Below, piece after piece: positions 1 through 6,637 of a stretch of 9,668 nt of DNA. Position 1 is the stretch's first letter. Every line of letters begins with the position of its first letter. Below the pieces are notes generated by a model, which did no database searches, had not been told where the DNA came from, and was given only the letters and a program-made list of their open reading frames with translations. The translations under genes and the position numbers were made by a program. Location: the NCBI GenBank assembly GCA_046726955.1, contig JBKPBQ010000439.1, positions 1 through 9,668 on the forward strand, given 5' to 3'. Source of the stretch: CAVPGH01 sp046726955. GTDB lineage: Bacteria; Acidobacteriota; Vicinamibacteria; Fen-336.

Positions 1-1528
1 CGAAGACCCCGGGCCGGCTCGTCTCCAGCATGTACGGGGGCCGCGCGAGCGGCCACCCCGCCGCCACGAGGTCCTCGGTTGCCAGATCACCGCCCGTCTT
101 GACGAAGCCCCGGTCGTCGAGGACGAGGCAGCCCCGCAGCCAGCGTGTGCTCGGATCCGCTCCCGTCATGCAGAAGAGGTGCCGGATCCGGTGCGCCTCC
201 GCGGCTCCGCCGTTCCGCCAGTGGATGCGCTCGAGATGCCCGTCTCCCTCGAGGGCCGTGACCTCGGTCTCGGTCCGGAGCGTGATCCTCGGGTGATCCT
301 CGATGCGGCGGACGAGGTAGCGGGACATGCTCTCCGTGAAGCCCCTCGCGCGCACGAGCACGTGCACGAGACTCCCCGCGTCGGCGAGGAAGGCCGCGGC
401 CTGGCCAGCGGAGTTGCCTCCACCCACCACAGCCACCTCCTCGCCCCGGCAGATCTGGGCCTCCATGGGCGTCGCGCCGTAGTAGACTCCGCGCCCTTCG
501 AATTCGCCGATGTTCACCAGCGCGAGCTTGCGGTAGGCGGCCCCCGTGGCGATGACGATCGCGCGCGCCTTGATCCGCGGTCCACCCTCCACGTCGATCG
601 CGAAGGGACGGCGCGTGCACGCGAGCTCGACGGCGCTCCTCGCCACGAGGAGCTGCGCCCCGAACTTCTGAGCTTGCGTGTAGGCGCGGGCCGCCAGCTC
701 CCCGCCGGAGACTCCGGTCGGGAAGCCGAGGTAGTTCTCGATCCGCGAGCTCGAGCCGGCCTGGCCGCCGGGAGTCGCCGCCTCCAGCACGAGGACTTTC
801 AACCCTTCCGAGGCGCCGTAGACGGCGGCAGCGAGACCCGCCGGACCCGCCCCCACGACCACGAGATCGCGCAGCTCCGCGGGATCGACCGTCTCGTTGA
901 AGCCCAGGCAGTCCGCGATCGCCTGGTTCGTGGGGTTGCGGAGCACGACCTTGCCCCGACAGATGAGCACGGGGATGCTCGCGGGGGTAATGCCCAGCCC
1001 GTCGAGCGCGCTCTGCGCGTCGGGGTCACGGTCGAGGTCCAGATAAGTGTGCGGGTGGCCGTTCCGGGTGAGGAACTCCTTCACGCGGAGCGTCCCCGCG
1101 CAGTGGTCCGAGCCCACGAGCACCGCGCCCCCGATGCCCTGCGCGATGAGCTCCGCCCTCCGCAGGATGAAGGCCTTCATCAGGACCTCGCCGAGCTCGC
1201 CGTCGGTCTGCACGACGGCGAGGCCCTGCTCCCGGTCGAGCTCCGCCACCGCCCCGGGCTCGGTCGCGCGGATGCGCACCAGCGTCCTCCGGCCGGAGAG
1301 GAGGTTCAGCTCACCCGTGAACTGTCCGCGGCCGAGCTGCGCGAACGCCTCCTCGCCGCCGACCTTGACGCGGAAGACCTCGATCCGGCCCGAGATCACG
1401 ACGAAGATACGCGGGTGCGCGTCGTTCATCTCGAGCAGCACCTCGCCGGCCGCCACGCGGCGCGTGCGGCCGTGCGCGGCGAGCCGCGCCGCCTGGTCGT
1501 CGGTGAGGACGGGGAAGAGCGGGTCCAT
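1..1528 (-). CDS. CRP-domain / thioredoxin-fold / FAD-NAD(P)-dependent disulfide-oxidoreductase-like fusion (C-terminus outside window)
   Basis: The reading frame is open from ATG 1528 to the window edge, giving 509 residues with no stop. Residues ~10-115 form a cyclic-nucleotide-binding (CRP-like) domain with a phosphate-cassette-like GELNLLSGRR. Residues ~134-210 look like a thioredoxin/glutaredoxin fold. From ~220 the protein is thioredoxin-reductase-like, with FAD motif GAGPAG (226-231), the GGQAGSSSRIENYLGFP region, and NAD(P) motif GGGNSAGQA (369-377). The redox CxxC of true thioredoxin reductases is replaced by YGATPMEA (350-357), so classical thioredoxin reduction is unlikely. This Cys-less form is, as I recall, usual for this fusion family. 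The last visible residues (LETSRPGVF) normally precede the final FAD-binding AxGD segment, so only some 50 residues are probably missing. An SD-like GGGGAGG lies 16 nt upstream of the ATG, rather far. The protein is probably a cytosolic flavoprotein gated by a nucleotide or other small ligand; that role is inferred. Confidence 0.93.
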   Translation of the reverse strand, partial: MDPLFPVLTDDQAARLAAHGRTRRVAAGEVLLEMNDAHPRIFVVISGRIEVFRVKVGGEEAFAQLGRGQFTGELNLLSGRRTLVRIRATEPGAVAELDREQGLAVVQTDGELGEVLMKAFILRRAELIAQGIGGAVLVGSDHCAGTLRVKEFLTRNGHPHTYLDLDRDPDAQSALDGLGITPASIPVLICRGKVVLRNPTNQAIADCLGFNETVDPAELRDLVVVGAGPAGLAAAVYGASEGLKVLVLEAATPGGQAGSSSRIENYLGFPTGVSGGELAARAYTQAQKFGAQLLVARSAVELACTRRPFAIDVEGGPRIKARAIVIATGAAYRKLALVNIGEFEGRGVYYGATPMEAQICRGEEVAVVGGGNSAGQAAAFLADAGSLVHVLVRARGFTESMSRYLVRRIEDHPRITLRTETEVTALEGDGHLERIHWRNGGAAEAHRIRHLFCMTGADPSTRWLRGCLVLDDRGFVKTGGDLATEDLVAAGWPLARPPYMLETSRPGVF

Positions 1529-1605
1529 AGAGGCCAGTCTACCGCCTCCCCGCGAGCATTCATGTCAATAGATGTCGTCAATCGGTGAGACTATCCTCGG
1601 CACGC
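1529..1605. promoter_or_regulatory. Divergent intergenic region with a direct ATTGAC repeat
   Basis: This 77-bp gap separates two divergent genes and is much more AT-rich than its surroundings. On the minus strand ATTGAC occurs twice with a 13-nt period (complements of 1577-1582 and 1564-1569). The second copy includes a perfect -35-like TTGACA (1568-1563). The best -10-like hexamer, TAGACT (1541-1536), sits 21 nt away, too far for a standard promoter. The region could hold a promoter or operator for either gene; this is pattern reading only. Confidence 0.3.
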
Positions 1606-2229
1606 ATGACTTCGAAGGCCTCCAGAGCGGCTCTCAGTCCCGCCGCGCTCGGCTTCCGGTCCCACTCCGGCTGGGCATGCCTCGTCGCCGTCGCCGGATC
1701 GCCGGCGGATCCCGCCGTGGTCGTCCGCCGGCGGGTCGAGCTCTCGCGGCGCACGCCCCGCCAGCCGTTCCACGCGGCGGAAGGCAAGCCGTTCGCGGCG
1801 GCGGAGGCGCTCGTCCGCCGCTCCACCGAGGAGGCATTCGGCCTGGCGGAGCAGGCCGTGCGCGAGACCGTGGAGGAGCTGAAGACGGCGGGCCACGATC
1901 CCGTGGCTGGCGGGCTGCTCCTCGCCTCCGGACGTCCCCTGCCCGGCCTCCGCGAGATTCTCGCCTCGCACGCGCTCATTCATGCCGCCGAGGGCGAGCT
2001 GTTCCGCGAGGCCCTTCGTCAGGCGAGCCGCAAGTGCGGGCTTCACCTCGCCGAGCTCAAGGACCGCGACGTCGAGGCCGAGGCATCGCGCGGCCTGAGG
2101 AGAACCCCGGCCGACCTCCGCCGTCGCATCGCGGCCTGGGGCAAGCTCGTCGGCTCTCCCTGGACGCAGGACGAGAAGCGCGCGGCCCTCGCGGCCTGGC
2201 TCGCCCTCGCCGCTCGCTCCGCACGCTGA
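1606..2229 (+). CDS. Conserved hypothetical protein with a duplicated HAAEG motif
   Basis: The product is 207 residues from ATG 1606; a GTG at 1585 in the same frame would add seven residues. Neither start has a clear Shine-Dalgarno site. There is no signal peptide or membrane segment, so the protein is probably cytosolic. The N-terminus GFRSHSGWACLVAVAG, then VVVRRRVEL, reads as a beta hairpin of the kind that opens RNase H/actin-like folds, but that is only a guess. The pentapeptide HAAEG occurs twice (residues 56-60 and 126-130), the second within the block ILASHALIHAAEGELFREAL. The C-terminal third is helical and charged, with GSPWTQDEKRAALAAWLAL. From memory, proteins with this layout exist as uncharacterised families in several high-GC phyla; I cannot name a domain. 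A 79-bp gap separates it from the exported-protein genes downstream, so co-transcription is possible but not shown. Confidence 0.8.
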   Translation: MTSKASRAALSPAALGFRSHSGWACLVAVAGSPADPAVVVRRRVELSRRTPRQPFHAAEGKPFAAAEALVRRSTEEAFGLAEQAVRETVEELKTAGHDPVAGGLLLASGRPLPGLREILASHALIHAAEGELFREALRQASRKCGLHLAELKDRDVEAEASRGLRRTPADLRRRIAAWGKLVGSPWTQDEKRAALAAWLALAARSAR

Positions 2230-2296
2230 GCTCGAAGCTCGACGAGACTCCGCCTCGTCGGTGATACGCTCCAGCCGTGGGCGGGGCTTCTCCCCG

Positions 2297-2304
2297 AGGA
2301 GGAG
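2297..2304 (+). promoter_or_regulatory. Ribosome binding site of the exported OB-like protein
   Basis: AGGAGGAG ends 4 nt before ATG 2309, and its AGGAGG core ends 6 nt before. This strong site selects ATG 2309 over the in-frame upstream GTG at 2261, which would also add an arginine-rich stretch before an otherwise normal signal peptide. Confidence 0.75.
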
Positions 2305-2308
2305 ACAC

Positions 2309-2908
2309 ATGGGCCGGTTCCGGTCGGAGGCCGCTCGGGCGGCGGCCGTGGCGTTCCTGCTTTCCGGCGTCGTCGGGGTGACGCACGCGGCGCAAGCGAC
2401 GGGCGCCGCTCCTCCCGCCGCGCCCACTCCGGCCGCCGTCGATCCGGCCCGTCCGCAGAAGAGCGTCTACGGGAAGATCGAGCACATCGACAAGTCCCAG
2501 AATCGCCTCTTCATGAAGACGAACGACGGCAAGCGCCTCGTATGGCGGTTCGACGCGCCCATCATCGAAGAGGCCTCCCGCTTCAAGCCGGGCGATTCCG
2601 TGATCGTCATCTACCGCCAGCTCGCGCAGAACGAGAAGCGCGTCACCGCGATCGCGTTTCCCGGGACTGCGTCCTCGCCGATCTACGTGAACCTCACGGG
2701 GTCGCGAGTCGTCGTGCGGAGCGCGCCCATGGTCGACGGCGCATGCACTCAGCCCAAGGACGCTCCCGCGCAGGACGCCTCGGTCCCGAGCGGCGGCCTC
2801 GCCGAGGTGCTCGACGCCTGCTGGTGCTGCGCCCCCGACGGACAGACCTGCACTCCCGGCACGAAGTCGGGGCTCGGCCGTGCCATCCTCGTGCAATGCT
2901 TTGAATAG
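2309..2908 (+). CDS. Exported small-domain protein with Cys-rich C-terminal tail
   Basis: The product is 199 residues. Residues 1-~29 are a Sec-type signal peptide: basic start MGRFRSEAAR, hydrophobic core AAAVAFLLSGVVGV, then a likely cut after THA or THAA. An Ala/Pro linker follows. Residues ~50-115 (VYGKIEHIDKSQNRLFMKTN through FKPGDSVIVIYRQL) have the alternating beta pattern of small OB-like periplasmic domains such as DUF5666. The last 55 residues hold six cysteines, with the cluster CWCC, a following CTPGTKSGLGRA, and a penultimate-region QCFE ending, suggesting disulfides outside the cytoplasm or a metal site. The gene's last 8 bases overlap the preferred start of the lipoprotein gene, so the two are probably translated together. 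It is most likely a periplasmic protein of unknown function. The DUF5666-like reading is tentative. Confidence 0.85.
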   Translation: MGRFRSEAARAAAVAFLLSGVVGVTHAAQATGAAPPAAPTPAAVDPARPQKSVYGKIEHIDKSQNRLFMKTNDGKRLVWRFDAPIIEEASRFKPGDSVIVIYRQLAQNEKRVTAIAFPGTASSPIYVNLTGSRVVVRSAPMVDGACTQPKDAPAQDASVPSGGLAEVLDACWCCAPDGQTCTPGTKSGLGRAILVQCFE

Positions 2909-3677
2909 CCGGCAGACGCCGCGGCTCCGAGGACCAGCGTTCCTCCTCCTCGCCGCGCTCGTTCCCTTCGCCGGCTGCAGCGAGGAAGCGGCGGCGCGCC
3001 GCCAGCGCGCGGAGGCGCGCATCCTGAAGCGCCAGATCGAGAACCTCAAGGACATGATCCAGTCCACGAGCGAGAAGAGACTCGTCCGCCAGGAATGGCT
3101 CGCGGTGGCGGTGGACGAGGCTGCGGTTAAGACCGTGATCGAGGCCGGGCTCCCCCAGGAGGGCGAGGTCGCCGATCGCTTCCGGGTCCGCGTGGAGACG
3201 GCAGAGGTCGCCTTCACGAGCGGCTCCAGCCTCGTCCGGCTGAGGGCCCACGTCGTCGACGAAAAGACGCCAGGCCGGCAGGCGGAGGTGATCTATCAGG
3301 GAGGGCTCGACGACATCGAGGTGAGCGCGGACGGCCTGCTCCGCACGCGCGTCCTCATCGACAACGTCGAGCTCGCCGAGGGCCAGGAAGGGAGGCCCGA
3401 CGCGTCGGGCGTCGCGTCGATGGCGGTGAAGCTCGCCGGCCAGAACCTCGAGATCCTGCAGGGCCTCATTCCCGATCTTTCGATTCCGGTGCGCCTGCAG
3501 CAGAACTTGGCCATCGAGGGGCTGGGCGACGGCCCGGTGCAGGTCGATCCCGGCGAGCTTCCCGTGAACGCGGCGGTGGCGCGAGTGCTTCCCCTCTCGG
3601 GACGGCTCTGGGTCTTCCTCGAGGTCAAGGTCGGCCCCTGGCGCGAGCGCCCGGCGTCGCCGGGACAGACCGGATGA
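2901..3677 (+). CDS. Putative lipoprotein with coiled coil and beta-rich domain
   Basis: From TTG 2901 the product is 258 residues, opening MNSRQTPRLRGPAFLLL and ending the signal with lipobox PFAGC (Cys26). GTG 2880 is an alternative start that adds seven residues and makes the signal unusually long; neither start has a good Shine-Dalgarno site. After the lipid-attachment Cys comes a charged heptad-like stretch (ARRQRAEARILKRQIENL, ~residues 30-60), then a beta-rich domain with long amphipathic strands. The C-terminal block (IPVRLQQNLAIEGLG through GRLWVFLEVKVG) resembles the end of the next gene's product. The stop overlaps that gene's start (ATGA at 3674-3677), so translational coupling is likely. 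It is probably anchored in a membrane facing the periplasm. The strand pattern would suit a lipid-binding beta barrel (SMP/TULIP-like) or a scaffold; that is inference. Confidence 0.85.
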   Translation: MNSRQTPRLRGPAFLLLAALVPFAGCSEEAAARRQRAEARILKRQIENLKDMIQSTSEKRLVRQEWLAVAVDEAAVKTVIEAGLPQEGEVADRFRVRVETAEVAFTSGSSLVRLRAHVVDEKTPGRQAEVIYQGGLDDIEVSADGLLRTRVLIDNVELAEGQEGRPDASGVASMAVKLAGQNLEILQGLIPDLSIPVRLQQNLAIEGLGDGPVQVDPGELPVNAAVARVLPLSGRLWVFLEVKVGPWRERPASPGQTG

Positions 3678-4780
3678 AGCGCGCGCACTGGATCGCGATC
3701 CTGGTCGCGGTCGCGGCCGGCGCGCTCTACGCGGGGTTCCGGCTCCGCGACGTGCTCTCCCGCGGGCCCGTTCCCACCGCGGAGGAGATCAACTCCCTCA
3801 CCGAGGAGCGCCGCCGGCTCCGCGACCAGTTCCGGGCCCTGCTCGAGGAGCAGAACGTCCTCGACTTCGCCAACGCCCCGGCCGGCAACATCCTGGTGGG
3901 CGTGCCCACGAGCTTTGCGCAGAGCCTCGTCGGCCAGATGGTGAGCGGGCTGTTCTCCGAGGTGCGGCTGCGGCTCAAGAACATCCACGCCCACCACGAG
4001 GACGACGTGAAGGCGAAGGTCATATTCACGCAGACGGTGGGCCACTTCACCCTCGACGTGGACGTGAAGGACATCCGGGCGGTCCTCAAGCCTTCCGAGC
4101 CGCAGCTGAAGTTCGGCGGAGACCGGATCGGGATCCGGATCCCGGTGAGGGTGGCGGAAGGCCGGGGCACGGGCAACGTGCGCTTCCAGTGGGAGGGCAA
4201 GGGCCTCGCGGGAGCGGTGTGCGGGGACATCGACGTGAGCCCCGACGTTTCCAGCGACGTCAAGCCCGCGACCTACACCGTGAGCGGGGAGTTCCTGCTC
4301 GCGGCGGAGAGGGAGACGGTGGTCGCGCGGCCGCGGTTCGGCGACGTGGTCTTCAAGATCGTCCTCAAGCCCACGGAGGAGACGTGGGCGACCATAGCGG
4401 CCATTGCCGAGAACGTCAAGGAGGACAAGAGCGGCGTCTGCCGGATGGCGATCCAGAACATCGACGTGCGGTCGCTCGTGCAGAAGGTCATCGACAAGGG
4501 CATCGACGTGAAGCTGCCGCCGAAGCTCTTCAAGCCGATCGCCCTTCCGGCTACGGTGGAGCAGTCGGTGGACATTCGCGGCCGCACGGTGACGCTCGAC
4601 GCCCGGCCCCTGGAACTGAAGGTGACGCCGGTGATGCTGTGGTACGGCGTCGCGATCGGCGCCGCCGTCGAGGCGCCGTCGCCCTCGGAGACTCCGTCGC
4701 CGCGTCCCTCGTCGTCGCCGACGCCGTCTGCGAAGCCCTCGCCCTCGCGACAGGAGGCACGGAGCACGATCGGCGATTGA
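3674..4780 (+). CDS. Inner-membrane-anchored periplasmic protein, probable distant paralogue of the preceding lipoprotein
   Basis: The product is 368 residues from an ATG that overlaps the previous stop. Residues 6-22 (WIAILVAVAAGALYAGF) form one uncleaved membrane anchor behind MKRAH. Residues ~36-60 (EEINSLTEERRRLRDQFRAL) are a probable coiled coil. Residues ~65-325 are beta-rich: VGVPTSFAQSLVGQMVSGL, then LRLKNIHAHHEDDVKAKVIF, and later QNIDVRSLVQKVIDKGIDV and IALPATVEQSVDIRG. Two cysteines (VCGDIDV and GVCRMA) could pair. The pattern of amphipathic helices feeding long strands recalls TULIP/SMP-type lipid-carrying domains, but no diagnostic motif is visible. Residues 334-368 are a Pro/Ser-rich tail (PSPSETPSPRPSSSPTPSA), likely disordered. 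The coupled gene pair suggests the two proteins work together in the envelope. No known family is assigned with confidence. Confidence 0.88.
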   Translation: MKRAHWIAILVAVAAGALYAGFRLRDVLSRGPVPTAEEINSLTEERRRLRDQFRALLEEQNVLDFANAPAGNILVGVPTSFAQSLVGQMVSGLFSEVRLRLKNIHAHHEDDVKAKVIFTQTVGHFTLDVDVKDIRAVLKPSEPQLKFGGDRIGIRIPVRVAEGRGTGNVRFQWEGKGLAGAVCGDIDVSPDVSSDVKPATYTVSGEFLLAAERETVVARPRFGDVVFKIVLKPTEETWATIAAIAENVKEDKSGVCRMAIQNIDVRSLVQKVIDKGIDVKLPPKLFKPIALPATVEQSVDIRGRTVTLDARPLELKVTPVMLWYGVAIGAAVEAPSPSETPSPRPSSSPTPSAKPSPSRQEARSTIGD

Positions 4781-4787
4781 GGAGGGG

Positions 4788-4816
4788 GGCCGCGGCGGAT
4801 CAGGTGCTCCGCGGCC
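4788..4816. terminator. Candidate bidirectional terminator between convergent genes
   Basis: GGCCGCGG (4788-4795) and CCGCGGCC (4809-4816) form a perfect 8-bp inverted repeat with a 13-nt loop, extendable by a G-U and a G-C pair. It starts 8 nt after the plus-strand stop and covers the last codons of the minus-strand gene, exactly at the convergent junction. No T-tract follows on either strand, so it is not a textbook intrinsic terminator. Palindromes also arise easily at this GC. Confidence 0.45.
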
Positions 4817-5744
4817 TCGACCTCCAGTGGCGAAGACCCTTCATCCTCCCGTGGTCGCGCACCGGAACGTGGCGGTGGTGCACGGGACAGAGCCCGCCGT
4901 ACGCGCTCGGGAAGAAGCCGGTCAGTTCCGGGCATCTCCGCCCGTGGGTATCGAGGAACCGGCAGCGTTCTTCATCGCGCTCCCACTCCGAGAGCCGGCG
5001 GGCCGCCGGCAACCCCGGTGACGCGGGCGGGTAGGCGCCTCCGGGATCGGCGACCGGCGGCGGATCGGGCGGCTCTTCGACGATCCCGGAAGCAGCCGGG
5101 CCGCGACGTGGAACGCGCTTCGTGTGTCGCCGCGCCCGGCGCTCGAGCTTCTCGGCGACGGCGGCCTCGACGACCGCCAGCTCCTCGCCGGGCATGAGCG
5201 CCTTCAGCCGCTCCAGCTTCCCGAAGAGCTCCGCTTCGGCCTCGAACTCCTCCTCGTCTCGAGCCGCCTCCAGCATCTCGGCCTCGTCCGGCCAGCCGAG
5301 GAGATCGGTATAGAGGGGCACGTAGCGGACAGGGGGCGGCGCCGGAGCGAGCCCGGCCACGAGCTCTTCGATCTCGCGGGTCGTCCGGCCCGCGGCGCGC
5401 TCGAGCAGCTCGTCCCTGTTCTGGGCGGTCAGGTAGGGCCCGAGCTTCACGATGCCGCTCAGCGAGATCCGGCCTTCGGCGAGGATCCAGAGCAGCTCCT
5501 CGTGATCGCGGGTGGCCCGCGCGGCCGCGATCCGCAGATACGCCTCGGCCTCGGAGAGGCGGAGCACCTGCGTGCAATAGGCGGCCATCGAGGGCAGGTC
5601 CAGACGGGTGTAGAGCTTCCGGTGTTCCACCTCCGCCATGCAGGCGAGGAGCGCGGCCGCGGCGGGCCGCGAGTGGTCCATGACTTCACGCAACCGGAGC
5701 AGGAGCCCATGGTCCGAAAGGGCGGCGAGCGCCAGGGTGTCCAT
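4800..5744 (-). CDS. DUF222 (13E12-type) protein with reduced HNH-like zinc-binding tail
   Basis: ATG 5744 gives 314 residues. An upstream in-frame GTG at 5819 would overlap the phosphodiesterase gene and adds an unlikely leader. Residues ~5-135 match the helical DUF222 region common in HNH-endonuclease proteins: LSDHGLLLRLREVM, then YCTQVLRLSEAEAYLRIAAA, LAEGRISLSGIVKLGPYLT and TTREIEELVAGLAP. An acidic section follows, then LERLKALMPGEELAVVEAAV and a basic/Pro-rich linker. The C-terminus begins like an HNH domain (CRFLDTHGRRCPE) but goes almost directly to LCPVHHRH. The central segment carrying the catalytic His and the later HNH residues is absent or unrecognisable. Zinc-type ligands remain (Cys261, Cys271, Cys286, His289/290). 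Nuclease activity is therefore doubtful. Family assignment is from motif memory. The protein has no signal peptide and is probably cytosolic. Confidence 0.85.
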   Translation of the reverse strand: MDTLALAALSDHGLLLRLREVMDHSRPAAAALLACMAEVEHRKLYTRLDLPSMAAYCTQVLRLSEAEAYLRIAAARATRDHEELLWILAEGRISLSGIVKLGPYLTAQNRDELLERAAGRTTREIEELVAGLAPAPPPVRYVPLYTDLLGWPDEAEMLEAARDEEEFEAEAELFGKLERLKALMPGEELAVVEAAVAEKLERRARRHTKRVPRRGPAASGIVEEPPDPPPVADPGGAYPPASPGLPAARRLSEWERDEERCRFLDTHGRRCPELTGFFPSAYGGLCPVHHRHVPVRDHGRMKGLRHWRSRPRST

Positions 5745-5799
5745 GGGGGTGACTCTAAGCGGGCCCCCGGACAGCGCGGGTCCGCTCGCGGCGAGACCC

Positions 5800-6636
5800 T
5801 CAGAAACCGCGCGGGGCACCCGCCGCGCGGGCCGGGCGCCCCTTCAGGATCTCCAGGAGCTGGCGGGGATGATCGGTCTGGATGTAGTCGAAACCGAGCT
5901 CGACCGCGCGGCGCAGCGTCTCCGGCGTATCCACCGGGCCGAGCACGTTGACGAGCGTCGTCAGGCCCTGCTTCCGGGCCTCGGCGACCGCGGGCGGCGT
6001 CCAGTTCGCCCAGTCGCTGGAGACGAAAGCGGTGGGAAACGAGCCCCGCACGGCGGCGAGGAAGGACGGGGCCTGCGTCCAGTCTCCGAGGTCCACGAGG
6101 ACCCGCGACGACGGGCTCTCGGTGAGGATCTGCTGGAGCGCGGTGTAGGTGTACGGCCGGTAGAAGACGAGCCCGCGCGCGTCGAGCGCTTCCACCGCCC
6201 GGACCACGGGGCGCGGATCGCGCTCCTTGAGGTCGAGGTAGAGCTGGATCCGGCCGCGGGCGAGCGCTACCGCCTCCTCGAGTGTCGGGATCCGCGTCCC
6301 GCGAAACGCCTCGCCGGCCGAGCGGCCGGCGTCCAGCCGGCGCAGCTCCGCCAGGGTCCTCGCCGCCACGGGTCCGGTTCCATCGGTCGTCCGGTCGAGG
6401 GTCTCGTCGTGATGGAGCACGAGCTGCCCGTCGGACGTGTACCGGACGTCGACCTCGGCCATCGCGCAGCCCAGCTCGATCGCCTTTGCGATCGCCGGAA
6501 GAGTGTTCTCCGGCGCTTCCGCGGCCACTCCTCGATGGGCGATGACACCCGGTCGCCCCGCCGATTGCGCGAGCGCGAGCGGAGCGGCTGCGAGCAGGAC
6601 GAGCGATCAGGCTCCGGCCGTCGGCTTCCTCGTCAT
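5800..6636 (-). CDS. Glycerophosphodiester phosphodiesterase, 5' end interrupted by an in-frame TGA
   Basis: The family hydrolyses glycerophosphodiesters to glycerol-3-phosphate and an alcohol. Reading from ATG 6636 (GAGG 5 nt upstream) gives MTRKPTAGA, a TGA at codon 10, then SLVLLAAAPLALAQ, a good exported signal peptide if the stop is ignored. Motifs follow in family order: VIAHRG (codons 31-36) with the catalytic His34, PENT, the metal-ligand stretch AEVDV, and TSDGQLVLHHDETLDRTT with the acid/base HD. The C-terminus has the expected FDYIQTDHP. The first usable start after the TGA is GTG 6528 (codon 37), just after HRG. A protein made from there would be cytosolic, 242 residues, and lack the catalytic His. 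A rare CTG at 6597 could restore HRG but not a charged signal start. No other lesion is seen. The family assignment is firm; whether the gene is active is not. Confidence 0.9.
6607..6609 (-). other. Premature in-frame TGA in the phosphodiesterase signal peptide
   Basis: The codon reads TGA (plus strand TCA) at position 10 between MTRKPTAGA and SLVLLAAAPLALAQ. One base change from TGG (Trp), CGA (Arg) or GGA (Gly) explains it. Neighbouring genes end in TGA (2227, 3675, 4778, 8585, and this gene at 5802), so recoding of TGA is unlikely. Confidence 0.8.
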
Positions 6637-6637
6637 C

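Noticed and set aside
1536..1568. Sigma-70 promoter TTGACA/TAGACT for the oxidoreductase
   Set aside because: The 21-nt spacing is too long for a confident promoter call; kept only as part of the spacer description.
179..1588. 469-codon open frame on the plus strand, antisense to the oxidoreductase
   Set aside because: The translation is a low-complexity Arg/Glu/His/Pro mixture with no motifs, and the opposite strand has clear domains. It is a high-GC shadow.
2057..3217. 386-codon minus-strand frame over the hypothetical, exported and lipoprotein genes
   Set aside because: No recognisable motif. The plus-strand genes have a signal peptide, lipobox and strong RBS.
6607..6609. Selenocysteine or Trp recoding of the TGA
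   Set aside because: It falls in a signal peptide rather than an active site, and several neighbouring genes use TGA as a normal stop.
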